Assembly (NCBI GenBank): GCA_025506515.1
Contig: CM046442.1
Span: forward strand, 106,180,617-106,244,616
Origin: Flaveria trinervia
Taxonomy: Eukaryota; Streptophyta; Magnoliopsida; Asterales; Asteraceae
DNA length: 64,000 nt
Direction: 5' to 3'
This document shows positions 1-10,731 of this stretch, piece after piece (within the stretch, counting starts at the first letter, position 1; every line of letters starts with the position of its first letter). Under the pieces are notes generated by a model, which worked only from the letters and a program-made list of their open reading frames with translations, was not told the origin of the DNA and did no database searches. Made by a program: the position numbers and the translations under genes.

Positions 1-608
1 GAAGACACAAGTGCTGAAGACAAAGTTGAAGACACAAGTGCTGAAGACAAGTCTGAAGACACAAGTGCTGAAGACAAAGTCTGAAGACACAAGTGCTGAA
101 GACCAAAGTATCAGACGTTGTCACAACAGCTGAAGAGGTCTTCTTCAGTAGTTGTGATGATTACCTTTCAGTAGTTTTCTTTGTTTCAGTATTTGTAAAA
201 CAACTGAAGAGTATGTCTTCAGTTGTTATAGTTTCAGTAGTTTCTTTTCAGTAGTTGTAATAATAGTTAACACAACATTTTTGTAAGAAGATGTCAGCTG
301 TTTGACATCTTCAGTAGTTATGTTAACTATCAGTAGTTTGTGATAAATTATGTTAGATGTCACTATCAAGTGACATCAGCAGACGTCACATCTCTTATAT
401 AAGAGGTGTCGACCTAATTGTAAGTGTGACATTCCGTTACAACAAAAGCGAATATTGAATGAAATATATCTGCAGAATTCTCTCTATCTATTACCGTTTT
501 TGTTCTTACATTGAATATCTCTTTGTTCTTGTGAATTGGCTAATTCATTGTTAGAATTCCGCTGCTATACTCTCTAATAAATCAAACGTAGATCACTGAT
601 CCTAACAC
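1..608 (+). mobile_element. Ret-1: LTR (right-hand part) of a copia element
   Basis: This is the 3' part of an LTR read on the plus strand, cut by the window edge. It ends in ATCCTAACA at 608, like the LTR ends of Ret-5/6 (ATCCTGTCA on their sense strand), and the last 80 bases are clearly alignable to them by eye. The left 350 bases are filled with GAAGACACAAGTGCTGAAGAC and CAGTAGTTGTG-type short repeats. No primer-binding site follows at 609, so this is the 3' LTR of a plus-strand element lying to the left, or a solo LTR. It interrupts the pol of Ret-2 in the GAG-pre-integrase region. The expected target duplication CTTTC (609-613) cannot be checked because the other flank is outside the window. 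Confidence 0.8.
394..404 (+). promoter_or_regulatory. TATA box of the Ret-1 LTR
   Basis: CTTATATAAGA lies about 200 bp before the LTR end, directly after the short-repeat array. The LTRs of Ret-5/6 have the same arrangement. Confidence 0.6.
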
Positions 609-1472
609 TTTCTTTTGGCTAGTGAGATACCTTGTGTTGCTTTCCTTTTAAGCATGCAACACAATGATGGTCTCTTGTTAACTCTTTCTTTGGCATTCTA
701 GTTACCAAATCATTCTTAATTAGTTTATTCATGTTCTTAAAGTTTACATGGCACATTTTTTTATGCTAGAGAAAAGATTCATCACTATTTGCTTTAGACA
801 AAAAGCATGAAACTTCTATTTAGGAGATGTTTCTTGAAAATCCATCTTGTACAAGTTCCTTTTCTAGGGCTCAAGCAGAATAATATAAAGAGGAATGAAA
901 ACTCCGCGCTTGAGAACAATGCACTCATGCTTAGTGAATAGCATGTTATGACTCTAATCACAAAATTGAGATACACTCAAAAGATTGTATCCAAACTCTT
1001 TGACAAAGTTTACCTTCTCAATGCCTAGTTTACCATTTGTGACCTTGCCCCTTCCACATATGTAACAACCCTCATCTCCTCCAAAAGCAACTGGACCTCC
1101 ATCAATTATTTCAAAGTTTTGGAGCAGTAACCTATTGCATGTCATATAGCTGGAACAACACTATCAATGATCCAAACATTCTAGTTTGTCTTGAGTTGTG
1201 CCTTCACAAAATAGATGGTTAGTTACACTTGGAAACCCAAGCCTTTCTTGTCTGGGTTTATTAAAAGAAGTTGAAGGTAATGAAAAAGTAATTGATCCTA
1301 TAGTCATATTTTGAGGATCCTTTACTTTTGTTGATGAAGAATTTTCAGTCACTTGGTCTTTCTTGAACTTCCACACCACCTTTGGAAGTTTAGACTTAAC
1401 CTTCAATACTTTGGAAGTTTGACAGACTTCTGACTTTTTGATGACTAGTCCTATGGAAGATCTTGCTATCAC
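609..1472 (-). pseudogene. Ret-2 pol start: gag-pol linker, protease, GAG-pre-integrase
   Basis: Read on the minus strand, 1472-1164 encodes the linker before the protease. 1145-954 encodes the second half of a copia aspartic protease, beginning just after the catalytic DSx triplet at the MTxNR motif and ending at LLSVSQFCD. 890-609 encodes the GAG-pre-integrase zinc domain (NFKNMNKLIKN, then CxxCLKGKQHKVS). The three pieces are in different frames with stops between them, so no polyprotein can be made. The reading breaks off at 609, where the Ret-1 LTR begins. Confidence 0.75.
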
Positions 1473-1528
1473 TGTAGCAGGCTTCAGTGCTTCAGAAATA
1501 TTCCTTCTTCCGAGACAAAATTTTCTTC

Positions 1529-3900
1529 CTAAGGCAATTTTCTACTTGCCTTAATCATCATATTGGAGCTTTTGAAGGATACATATTTTCCTTCCGAATA
1601 TATTTTCTTCTTGGAACTCTTAGAAGTCTCTTCTTTGATCACATGGAGAGTGCTTCTTGGATTGTAGAAAAAATCCTTAGCAAGATGAGAAGTACTCTCA
1701 CACATAACATAGTTTATTTTCTTCTTCCTAAGATCCTTCTTTTGAGAACAAGGCTGAACTTGATCACTTTCCTTCTCCACCTTCACCTTTGCAGATGTTG
1801 AGGCAGATCTTTTGGGTGAGAATGACACTTGGAGCTTGGTGGTTTAGGCTGTGTAGTAGGGCTACACAACTGATCAACCTTCTTCTTGATGTGGGATGAT
1901 TTGAACGTGAACGAGGACTCTTGGTACTAGATTTTAAGTTGATGTCTGTAGTCTTAACCACTTTAACCTTGCGGAGATAAAGACTTTTTTCTACTTAGAG
2001 CCAAAAGTGGCATTGATCTATTGAGCCTTTTTGCTTTACTCTTGCTTTTTCTGATCAAGTTCTTTCTTATAGACTTGGTCATCACAGGCTTCTTACTCTC
2101 CTCAGAAGGATAGTGACCCTTCTTAGAATCCTATTCTTCATTCTTCTTATAGGCATTCTCCACTATCAGTTCTTCATCCTCTTAAGTCAAGGGGTCTGTG
2201 AAAGGAAGCTTATCTTCACAAGTTCCACACCTAGGAGATCTTACAGACAAGATTGTTTGTGGAGGAGCTATCTCACTAGATCATAGTCCCTGCTTATTCT
2301 GATAACAAACTTTTGCATGCAAGGATGAGGATATAACGTTCTTGAAGGTCTCTTTTTCAAGAACACATTTTTTTGCCCTGGCTTTGCTGATCAGAAGCTC
2401 AGCCTAGCATACAATCAACTTGGTTATGAGATATTTTTTTTGAGTCTTGTAGTTGGTGTGTTCATGTTTAAGAACTAAAATGGATTTTTCAAAGTCCTCT
2501 ATCTTTTACTTATAGTCATTTTTTAGATCCTTTGAAATCAGATTTTAAGCTATTTAAGGACTCAAGATCATATCTCATCTCTAAGTTGTAGGACTTGTAT
2601 CTATTAACTTTAGCAATACATTCAGGTTTATAGAGATGTTCCAATAGCTTTGCTTCATCATGGTCAACCATTAGTGCTTGGTTTGGACCTGCATCTTCCA
2701 CCTGAAAACTCCAGTCAAAGCCTCCTACTTCAACAACAATTACAGCTTGCTGCTTTGGCTTCTCATTCGGGGTGGATTTCTCAGTGTAGTTTGGTTTGGT
2801 TTTTGTTTAGCCACCATTTGTCCTTGGCGCGTTGCACTCTCTAGTAAAGTTACCCATTTGCTTATAGTTGTAACACTTGACTTTGCTTTTTATCCAACCC
2901 AAACTTTCCACTAGCTATATTGCTGGGAAACTTCCTTCTTGTCCTCGTGTACAACTTCTTGCCTCTGTGAGTAAGAAGAGCCATCTACTGGACTATCTCT
3001 ATGTACTCCAGGTCATTTGGATGTATACAGTCTAGGTCTTAAGGCTGAATAGAAAGTTGCTCAAGCTTTCATTAGAAGACACAAAGGCATGTGAAGAATT
3101 TGTCTCTTGGAATGGGCTTCCATGAGTGTAGCTTTCTCTTGGTGTCTTCGGGAAGGTGATGAAAGGACACTTTTATGACTTGTTAGGGTAGCATATAAGA
3201 TGATGTTGAGGTTCTATGCTATCCCTTTCAGTCACATGCAGGGCTAAACTCATTTGATCACTGGAGTTACCAAATGAACCTTGCATGTTCATCTCCATCG
3301 GGGATCCACTGAGAATACCATACAACTCAGTCAAAGTGAGATTCGAATGGTTCGCAGTCCTCTTGATAACAACACAAAAATGTCCTTTATTCAAGAGTCA
3401 CTCCAACATCCATTAGAGTATCCATAATCCCAACATACCTCAAGTATTATTGAGTCATGGTTTCAACTGTTTTAAAGGTGAAAATTTCAAACTGCTGCTT
3501 CAGGAGATCATTCTTGTTCTCTTTGGCTTGAGTAGAACCCTCATACATTAGTTTCAATGCATCCCATAGTTTCTTAGCTGTTTTGCATTTCTTGAAACTC
3601 TATATACAGAGTTTGGAAGAGCAGTTGAAGGGTTGTCATGGATTTCTGATCAATTTCTACTCTCTTTCTATCTCCACCAGAGTAGTCAGCCACAGTCTTT
3701 GGAATCATACCATCTCCACCAGCAGCTGAAGAGGTGCTTGGTATGTAAGGTCCTGAGACAACAGATTCCCATATCTTGAAATCTTGAGACTTAATGAAAC
3801 CTTCCATTCTTTAGCACCAAGTGTCAAAATCTTCAAGAGTGATCAGTGGGGACTTTGTCATGGTTCCAGTTTCCATATAAGATTTAGTGATAGCTGCCAT
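1529..3900 (-). pseudogene. Ret-2 gag, broken
   Basis: The start codon is at 3900-3898, 69 bases after the PBS, matching the start of Ret-3 gag. The N-terminal part shows the copia gag pattern (DFDTW, KIWESVVSGP, VADYS, EIDQK) but has a stop straight after DFDTWC. A first zinc knuckle at 2834-2875 reads CYNYKQMGNFTREC, with the second Cys and the His lost. A second knuckle near 1667-1711 reads YVMCESTSHLAKDFF, also with metal ligands replaced. The capsid half (KIWESVV to EQW) and a Lys-rich C-terminal part can be followed in several frames. It is homologous to Ret-3 gag at 5500-6882. Confidence 0.7.
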
Positions 3901-3969
3901 TTGAGATGTTAACTATTATGTGTGTTAGGGATCTTAAGATCGTGAGATCTTACTATTAAGAGCTAGAAT

Positions 3970-3982
3970 GCTCTCATACCAA
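3970..3982 (-). other. Ret-2 primer-binding site
   Basis: On the minus strand TTGGTATGAGAGC directly follows the LTR. It matches the plant initiator-Met tRNA PBS (TGGTATCAGAGC) with one substitution, and it fixes the orientation and the LTR boundary. Confidence 0.7.
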
Positions 3983-3983
3983 T

Positions 3984-4800
3984 TTTAGGGCCATTTAAGG
4001 GGTTTGGTCACTTAAAACACAACACACAATGAGGAGAGATTGATTTAGAACACTAACAGATCAAATGGGGAACTACAAACTAGTTACAATGATTCTAAGA
4101 AACACAAGTAAATGAGAGACAGAGCAAGAACGATATACATAAGTGTTTGGATTTCAACAATTTTATATATTGTTTTCTAGTTCCTTAAAAGTGTTATAAA
4201 GCATATTTACACTAAGATACAAATGACGAGAGATACTTTATACAACATCCTACAGCCAGCCATACTCTGAAGGCCAGCTGGATACATGATCTAGACAATA
4301 ACAAAATCAATGTAGAGTCAAAAGGCAGATGGCCTTTTAACTAGTGACTATGACATGACATAGCTCACAACCTAATATATTACAAAAAGTATAAAAGTAT
4401 ATAAAGTAGAAAAAAAACTCAAGACCTCAATTTACAGTTTACCAAAAGCATGAACCTTTTCACCAACTTGTGAATATTGGTGAGTCAAACAGAGTTGCAA
4501 CGAAAAGGTGGTCCAGCTTTATGGTATAAGGTGCATCTGATAAAGCATGTACTCAAAAGTCTTCAAAACAAATCTATCTTCATAAACTGGCTTCGGAAGA
4601 CTTTGTCTTTAAAGCTTCAGAAGACTTCATGTTTTGTTTCGGAAGATATTGGTCTTAGCTTTGGAAGATTTTACACTTAGAATATTTTCTAATGCAGAAT
4701 GTGAAACTTCCAAAGCATTCTACTTTAGCACTTTATGCATGCATACAGGACAGACTATTTGGATGTTTTGGATTGTATCAGCCTTATATGAAACCTTACA
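3984..4800 (-). repeat. Ret-2 5' LTR
   Basis: An 817-bp LTR beginning TGTAAGG on the minus strand (CCTTACA at 4794-4800) and ending next to the PBS. The end has decayed from the expected CTTGCA. It aligns with the Ret-3 LTR (6968-7763) along its length, including the AAGGCCAGCT and GGTCAAAAGGCAGAT blocks near 4270-4330. The short motif TCGGAAGA recurs near 4590-4670. Confidence 0.75.
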
Positions 4801-5480
4801 GACTCTTATCACAAAAATAAGATACATGCAGAAGATTATATCCAAGCTTGTTGACAATTTTTACCTTCGTAATGATGAGCTTACCATTTGTGACCCTACT
4901 CCTTCAAGTAATGTACCCTCCAGCATATCCTCCAAAGCAACTGGCCATCCATAAATTTTCTCAAAATTTTTGGAGTAGTGACCCCTTGCCTGTCATGTGC
5001 CTGGAATAGCCACTTTCAATGATCCATATATTTTTGTTTATCTTGAGTTTTTCTTGTATAAAAAAGATGGTTAATTATATTTGAACACCCAACCCTTGTT
5101 GGTCTTGGGCTTATCAAAAGAAGTTGAAGACAATTCAAGATTAATTGATCCTATAGTTAAATTTCGAGGATCATTTGCTGATTTTGATGAAGAACTTTCA
5201 GTCACATGGTTTTCTTTGTTGGAAGCTTAGACTTGACCTTCAATGCTTTGGAAGTTTTGAAAACTTTAGAAGTTTTAGAGACTGGACCTTGGAAGATCTT
5301 GCTATCACTACAGCCGGCTTCAATACTTTGTAAGTATTGCTTTCTTCTAAGATCAACTTTTCTTTTGAAGGCAAGTTTTCACTTCTCTTCTTCTTCATTT
5401 TGGAGTTTCCAAAGAGAAAAGAATTTCCTTCCAAAGCTTGCTTTTTATTTAACTTCTTAGAAGTTTCTTTCTTCATCATA
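4801..5480 (-). pseudogene. Ret-3 gag-pol linker and protease fragment
   Basis: The minus-strand sequence corresponds base by base to Ret-2 at about 950-1620: a Lys/Ser-rich linker (5479-5240) and the protease half containing the YLL(E)GVGS-like stretch and LxFGG (5060-4801). Multiple stops and frameshifts are present. It ends abruptly at the Ret-2 LTR. Confidence 0.65.
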
Positions 5481-5499
5481 TGGACAGTACTTTTATGAT

Positions 5500-6882
5500 T
5501 GTAGAGGCAATCCTTTGCAAAATGAGAAGTACTACCACACTAACATAGTCCATTTTCTTCCTTCTAAGAGTCTTCCTTTAGGAACATAGCTGAACTTGAT
5601 CACTTTCCTTTTTCATCTTCATCTTTGCTTATGATGTGGCAATTCTTTTAGGGTGAGAACTACCTTTAGAGTTGGATGGTTCAAATTATGTGGCAGTTGT
5701 ACACAACTGATCAGCCTTCTTCATGACGCTGACATGATTTGAACATAAACTATAACTCTTGGTACTAGAGTTCAAGTTTGAGTCTTCAGTCTTAATCACT
5801 TCAAAACCTACAGAGATAAAAACTTGTTTCTACATAGAGTTAAAAGTGGCATTGATCTCTTGAGCCTTCTTGGACTTTCTTTTGGCTTTTCTGATCAAGT
5901 TCTTCCTTCTAGACTTGGTCATCCTCAACTTCTTTTTTCATCATGTACTATAGATTATCTAGATGGATGCAGTCAAGATAGTCAAGGGTAAAGAAAAAGT
6001 TGCCAGTACTTTCATCAGCAAACATAAAAGCGTGTGAAGAGTTTCTCTCTTGGAATACATCTCCATGGGTGTAACACTCCCTTGGAGTCTCTAGGTAGGT
6101 GATGAAAGGACCCTTTTGTGAGTTGTCAGGGTAGCAAGTAAGATATGGTTCTCTACAATCCCTTTCATCCACATAAAAGGCTGAACTTAGTTGATTGCTG
6201 GAGTTACCAAATGGATTTTGTTTGATCATCTGCATCTGGTATGAGTTAAGAATACCATACAACTCTATAAAAGTGAGAGACATAAGATTCTTAGTTTTCT
6301 TGATAACAACACAATAATGTGTCCATTGTTCAGGAAGAGAGGACATGAAATTCCTTACAATGTCTCTATTTTCAAGAGTTACTGAAGCATCCATTAGAGT
6401 ATCCAAAATCTCAACATACCTAAAATATTGTTGAGTCATGGTTTCACCTGCTTTGAAGGTGAAGTTCTTAAACTTCTGCTTCAAGAGGTCCTTCTATTTT
6501 CTTTTTCTTCAATGGACCCCTTAAACATAAGGTTTAGTGCATCCAATATTTTCTTAGCAGTTTTGCACTTCTTGAAGCCCTTATAGATAGAGTTTTGAAG
6601 ATGAGTTGGAAGGGCACTCTTGGCTTTCTGATCTATATCTACTCTATTTCTATCTTCTTCAGAATAGTCAGCCACCTCCTTTGGAATTATACTACCTCCA
6701 GCAACAATTGAAGAGTTTCTTGGTATGTGAGGTCTAGAGACAACAGATTCCCATATCTTGGAGTCTTGAGACATGATAATGCCTTCCATTCTTTGACACC
6801 AAGTATCAAAGTCTTCAGTAGTGATCAGTGGGGATTTTTTCATAGTTCTAGTTTCCATATCAGCTTTTGTGAGAGTTGTCAT
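5500..6882 (-). pseudogene. Ret-3 gag, broken
   Basis: The start at 6882 opens a 133-codon piece (MTTLTKADME...) followed by an overlapping 178-codon piece at 6484-5948. Together they cover a UBN2/copia-type gag: DFDTWCQRMEG, KIWESVVSRPHIP, DYSEEDRNRVDIDQKA, then QKFKNFTFKAGETMTQQYFRY and SLPEQWTH. Two pieces in different frames mean at least one frameshift. Near 5520-5550 a second zinc-knuckle relic reads C-stop-CGSTSHFAKDC. Compared with Ret-2, the capsid part is better preserved. Confidence 0.75.
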
Positions 6883-6953
6883 TTGAGTTGTTAAGTCTTT
6901 TCTAAGACTAAGGGATCAAAGATGGTGAGATCTTACAATCAAGTGCCTGGAAA

Positions 6954-6966
6954 GCTCTTATACCAA
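6954..6966 (-). other. Ret-3 primer-binding site
   Basis: TTGGTATAAGAGC on the minus strand directly follows the LTR end CTTGCA plus one base. It has one mismatch to the canonical initiator-Met PBS. Confidence 0.7.
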
Positions 6967-6967
6967 T

Positions 6968-7763
6968 TGCAAGACTATTTAAGGGATGGTAAATACACTT
7001 AGTCTCATAACGAGGAGAGTGTTAGAACACTTAATATATAAAATAGGGAACCGGGACTTGGTTATGATACTATCAACACTAGTATACAAGAAACAGAAAC
7101 TTAAGAACAACAAAGATGTTTGGTTTTCAAGATTGTAGTATATTGCTTCTCAAGTTCTATTACAAGTGTTAAAAAGCATAAGAAATAAATTGCAAAGACT
7201 TGAGACACTTTATACTACATCTTACAGCTGGCCATACTTAGAAGGCCAGCTTGATGCATTTGATCTAGACAACAAAATCAGTGTAGGGTCAAAAGGCAGA
7301 TCTAGCTTTTGACTAGTGACTATGACGAGGCATAGCTCACATCCTAATACATTACAAAAGGATAAAAGTACATAAAGTATAAACTTACAGACTCAAGACC
7401 TCAATGTATAGTTACAAAAAGCTTGGACCATTCACCAACTTGTATAAGTTGGTGAGTTATCAAAGTTATAGAAAAAAGTTGGACAGCTTTGTGAAAAGTA
7501 TGTAAAAGAAAGAATGTTCTTTAAAGTCTTCAGAAGAAATCTGTCTTCATCCATTAGCTTTTGAAGACTCTGTCTTTGAAGTTTTGAAAGTCTTCACCTT
7601 TGGATTCGGAAGATATTGGTCTTAGCTTTGGAAGATTTTCACCAGATATATTTATGATGCAAGGTGTAAAACTTTTGAAGTAACTTCTAATATGCCCTGA
7701 GTGCATGCATGCATGAATGACTTGGTCTGTTTTGAGTGCATCAGCATTTCATTAAGCCTTACA
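6968..7763 (-). repeat. Ret-3 5' LTR
   Basis: A 796-bp LTR, TGTAAGG to CTTGCA on the minus strand (plus-strand edges TGCAAG at 6968 and CCTTACA at 7763). It aligns with the Ret-2 LTR. The base after it is the start of ATTGA (7764-7768), the expected target duplication, but the other copy is outside the window. Confidence 0.75.
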
Positions 7764-9132
7764 ATTGACACTAGTGGAAAATATTTATGTGGTAATGGTC
7801 TTGATTATGAGAAACATGTGTATGCTTTGGAAGACATCTGTGGTATAGACATTTAATTAACATGTACATCACATATGAAATCCAAATAGGTCAGCATCTT
7901 ATCTAGATAAAGTAGCTGAGGATCATGATGATTGGAGTGATAACAGTGGCCAAAGAAACTAGGAGGCCCCATATAAGGAGGCCAATCCATTTATACCACC
8001 ATCCCAACAAAAAATCAGGTTGTCATTCACCTTTTTAGGTTCCACCATGCGGGCTTAGATGTATGAGACATAATAGGACTATGCTATAGTTACCAATTTT
8101 TAAGTTTAGATTCTAGTCCTATATTTTATGCAGCTAAAGCATGTTGATCTAGATAATAAAAATAATTGGTTAAAAGAATTGCCAAGTATGTTACACACTA
8201 TCTAGATAATATAAAGGACTAGCAATAATCACACCCTATTTAGCCTTGTCTTTGGTCCCAAAGTGGTTACACTATTGAAAGTTGGAGTAACAACAAGCAG
8301 AAGCAAAATATTCAAAAGATACCAATATGACTGTTTGGTGATGTTAAACCTTGATCTTTTTGAAGAAGTAAGAGATATGAAAGGATTATAGAAGAAAGAT
8401 ACAAGAAAAAGATTGATTCACACTACAAAACAAGAGCTCGTTATGAAATTTTTAAACAAGGATTCTTGGTGCTCCAAATGAACAAAGCAAGCCACAAAGT
8501 ATTGGGAAGTGAGGTTCCAATTGGGAAGGACCATTTTAAATTATTGAAGCACACAAGGGAGGTTCATACTAACATAAAGACATGAAAAGAAGAAAAAGGT
8601 TCCAAGACTTTAGAATGGAAAATGCCAACAACATTTCTTAGTTTGAAAAAAAACATGTACATATGATTTGCGATCATTATTACCTGATGAATGGTTCTAT
8701 ACAAACCATCTTTTTATTAAGTGAATATTTTTAATTTATCTTATTAGGGTTTGACCTCCTTGACTAACATATCTCCATAAGGTTTGGCCCAAACGTCCTA
8801 ATATAAAGGGAAAAGCACCTAGGCTAAAAGATCTCAAAAGGATTCAGCCTTGACCTACATGTATATAGGGTGATTTCTAAAATAGCCTAACTTAGTCAGA
8901 AAAATCTGTAATTCCCTGAGGTTAGCAGCTAACAACAATGCTGCATATGCAAAAACAATTATAATTTTGAAACTCATAAACAAGGGTACAAGAAATAGGA
9001 TAATATGTTTTCACACTTAGGATATTATGAGGCACGTAATTACAATATTGTATTTTAATAAATTTAACTAAAGACACACCAAAAGAAAAGCACCAAAAAG
9101 CATATAATATTTCACATTACATCCTAAGAACG
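7764..9132. other. Unassigned AT-rich sequence
   Basis: No ORF of useful length on either strand and no recognisable transposon protein. CACTAGTGGAAAA at 7769-7781 resembles the end of a CACTA-type or MITE element, but I find no matching inverted end. The sequence is presumably the DNA into which Ret-3 inserted, or a very old repeat. Confidence 0.5.
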
Positions 9133-9462
9133 CTACTTATCAACTCCAAGTATCGTCGTGCTTCTCCAAATCTTAGCCATCCAAAGCTTCATTAACAATT
9201 GGAACACCACACAATGAGGAATGCTTAGGTCCATTCTCTCAACATCCTTCTAGAAATTTAAATCACCAACATTATCAATTAGTCGCTTCCACCTAGAAAG
9301 AGACTTAGGAACCACTTTGGCAAGCCTTTCTTTAAACCTTGAGGCTCGAATTTCAGTGCATCTCCGGTAGTACCTTGGTAATCCTAGAATGATTTGGATT
9401 TCCAAGGGTGTGTTTAGGAAGCCCCATTGCATGTTGACTTCTACTATGGTAGGATCAACCAT
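9133..9462 (-). pseudogene. Unrecognised coding remnant
   Basis: A minus-strand reading frame of 70 codons (9462-9250) continues in the same frame past a stop for about 38 more codons to a second stop at 9133-9135. Composition looks protein-like: FLNTPLEIQIILGLPRYYRR, then PKSLSRWKRLID, then LSIPHCVVFQLLMKLWMAK. I do not recognise the family. It lies outside the 3' LTR of Ret-4, so it belongs to the sequence Ret-4 inserted into. The GLPRYYRR stretch only superficially resembles the end of gypsy RT. It could be part of a host gene relic or of another element. Confidence 0.35.
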
Positions 9463-9836
9463 GATTCTATCCAGATTTGTTGCTTGACCAAAAATTCACC
9501 TCCAATGAACAAAAGACGCACTCTTAATACTTCACGTATAAGCATTTCTAACACTTCTCTTATTTGACAAGTTTGTTCTCTTGGTCCATTGATCATTTTA
9601 GAGTACAATTGCTATATTTAATCGATCAATATTAGAAATAATATCCAAACAATGAAGATGAAGATGAATGATCACAACCATAAGTATTCAAATATAAACA
9701 ATCAAGGATCCAATACAATCAATAAAAACAAAGCTCAAATATATTTCAGTAGAATCATAGCTTATAGAGGTCTCTTGCAACACAAATATTTGATTAGGGT
9801 TTTACAAGGATGCCCAACAATGAGCAAGATCAAAAC

Positions 9837-9847
9837 TATATATAAAA
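9837..9847 (-). promoter_or_regulatory. TATA box of the Ret-4 LTR
   Basis: TTTTATATATA on the minus strand lies immediately downstream of the TTTCGCT motif cluster, about 230 bp after the LTR start. This is the normal place for the U3 promoter. Confidence 0.6.
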
Positions 9848-9849
9848 GT

Positions 9850-9888
9850 CATAGTTTCGCTCACAGATTCACTGTCAGCGAAACTATG
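9850..9888. repeat. Perfect 12-bp inverted repeat in the Ret-4 LTR
   Basis: Arms CATAGTTTCGCT (9850-9861) and AGCGAAACTATG (9877-9888) are perfectly complementary. After one C-C mismatch a further ACA/TGT pairs, leaving a 7-base loop. It is the strongest hairpin of the TTTCGCT motif set. Confidence 0.85.
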
Positions 9889-10076
9889 CTGCCGAAAAAA
9901 TAGATTCACCTGGTAGAAAGAACAGTTTCATCGGGTGAACTACAGTTTCGCTCATCGTTTCGCTGGGCAGCAAAACTAAATAAAATAAACAACAAACAAA
10001 AGTAAACTAACATAAACCTATTACAGTAGAATATATACAAAATCTAAACTAAAGTGAGTCCTATACATGATCTTCA

Positions 10077-10090
10077 ATACTCCCCCTAGG
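10077..10090 (-). other. Ret-4 polypurine tract
   Basis: CCTAGGGGGAGTAT on the minus strand directly precedes the LTR start and follows the ORF3 stop by about 20 bases. This is the plus-strand DNA priming site. Confidence 0.7.
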
Positions 10091-10108
10091 TTGGACCTCA
10101 TGTCTTCA

Positions 10109-10525
10109 TTAGTCTTGATTTGTCTCATCGGCAACAATCTCTACTGCTGCCTGTGATGATTCTTTTCCAATTCCTGCAGCATCATCCTCAAAAGCTTTAG
10201 CCACTGAATCTCCCTGGTTAGCTCTTGCATCATTAGCTATATCTTCCCGTGCACTAGCTTTAGAGATTTTCTTAGTGAGACCCAGCACTTCCATTCTAAT
10301 ATCATCTTCTGGCCTTAATTTCTGATCCAACTCTTTTACTTCCGCTCTCACTTCTCTTACATTATTAGCAACAATCATGAATAGATTGGCATCCTTTCTA
10401 GTCTCCTCCCCTGCCCCTGCCTTAATATGGTTAACACAAAGAGGCTCCAAATCTTCATCACAGAAAGTAAAACTCTCTATAGGGTCAAACAATGTGTATT
10501 CAATTCCCCCCTTCACTCTTATCAT
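10109..10525 (-). pseudogene. Ret-4 ORF3, C-terminal part
   Basis: An open frame of 138 codons ending at 10109, 20 bp before the polypurine tract. It begins at the junction with Ret-5, so its Met is just the first internal ATG after the break. It contains KGGIEYTLFDPIESFTF, which resembles KEGVEIRLFSGYEVRLLDES near the end of Ret-8 ORF3, followed by a predicted charged coiled-coil stretch (REVRAEVKELDQKL) and an acidic Ala-rich tail. The upstream part is at 34723-36827. Function unknown. Confidence 0.65.
10523..10525. repeat. Remnant of the Ret-5 target duplication (CAT of CATCC)
   Basis: The right flank of Ret-5 begins CATCC (34723-34727). The left flank ends CAT at 10523-10525, directly before the truncated LTR. 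This fits a 5-bp duplication that lost two bases together with the outer LTR end. Confidence 0.5.
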
Positions 10526-10716
10526 TACTTGTGTTCTTCAGCTGTTGTACTTCAGCACTTTAGTTCTTCAGCTGTTGAAGTCTTCAGCACTTGATCTTCA
10601 ACTGTTGAAGTCTTCAGCACTTGTCAAACTGCTGATGAGGCTTTCAGCAGTTGTGTGATACCATGTGGGACTTAGAGGTTTTCTCATCTTGGCTCATTGG
10701 TTCTTTTGGTCCAACA
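10526..10716 (-). repeat. Ret-5 3' LTR, truncated to its first 191 bp
   Basis: It begins TGTTGGACC on the minus strand at 10716 and matches the 5' LTR of Ret-5 as far as the TACTTGTGTTCTTCAGC segment at 10526. Beyond that, Ret-4 ORF3 sequence resumes. The remnant keeps the extra repeat segment that Ret-5 has and Ret-6 lacks, which ties it to the Ret-5 5' LTR. About 720 bp (rest of U3, R and U5) are missing. Confidence 0.85.
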
Positions 10717-10731
10717 AACTCCCCCTGAACC
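10717..10731 (-). other. Ret-5 polypurine tract
   Basis: GGTTCAGGGGGAGTT on the minus strand directly before the LTR start TGTTGG. The equivalent in Ret-6 reads GGTTCGGGGGAGTT. Confidence 0.8.

Larger units (their letters stand above)
609..4800 (-). mobile_element. Ret-2: truncated, decayed Ty1/copia element
   Basis: A minus-strand copia element consisting of a 5' LTR (3984-4800), PBS, a broken gag and the start of pol. It stops at 608/609 where Ret-1 is inserted. Its remaining pol and 3' LTR would lie to the left of the window. Its LTR abuts the pol of Ret-3 at 4800/4801, so Ret-2 is itself inserted in Ret-3. The two are related to each other throughout and show stops and frameshifts at different places. 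Confidence 0.8.
4801..7763 (-). mobile_element. Ret-3: truncated, decayed Ty1/copia element
   Basis: Same family as Ret-2. It has a 5' LTR (6968-7763), a PBS, gag (6882 to about 5500) and the gag-pol linker plus protease (to 4801). It is cut at 4800/4801 by the LTR of Ret-2, in protease sequence equivalent to position 950 of Ret-2. It has no pol downstream in the window. Confidence 0.8.
9560..10076 (-). repeat. Ret-4 3' LTR (left edge uncertain)
   Basis: It starts TGAAGATCATG on the minus strand at 10076, directly after the polypurine tract. U3 holds several TTTCGCT/AGCGAAA motifs (9853-9975), then a TATA box. I cannot place the far edge because the matching 5' LTR is outside the window. TG dinucleotides near 9571 and 9588 are candidates. 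Confidence 0.6.

Noticed and set aside
7769..7781. CACTA transposon end (CACTAGTGGAAAA)
   Set aside because: No matching inverted terminus and no transposase remnant found within the next 1.8 kb. It may be chance.
9385..9420. GLPRYYRR stretch as the end of a gypsy reverse transcriptase
   Set aside because: Neighbouring residues do not continue the GYYRRFIxxFS pattern, and no other RT motif is upstream.
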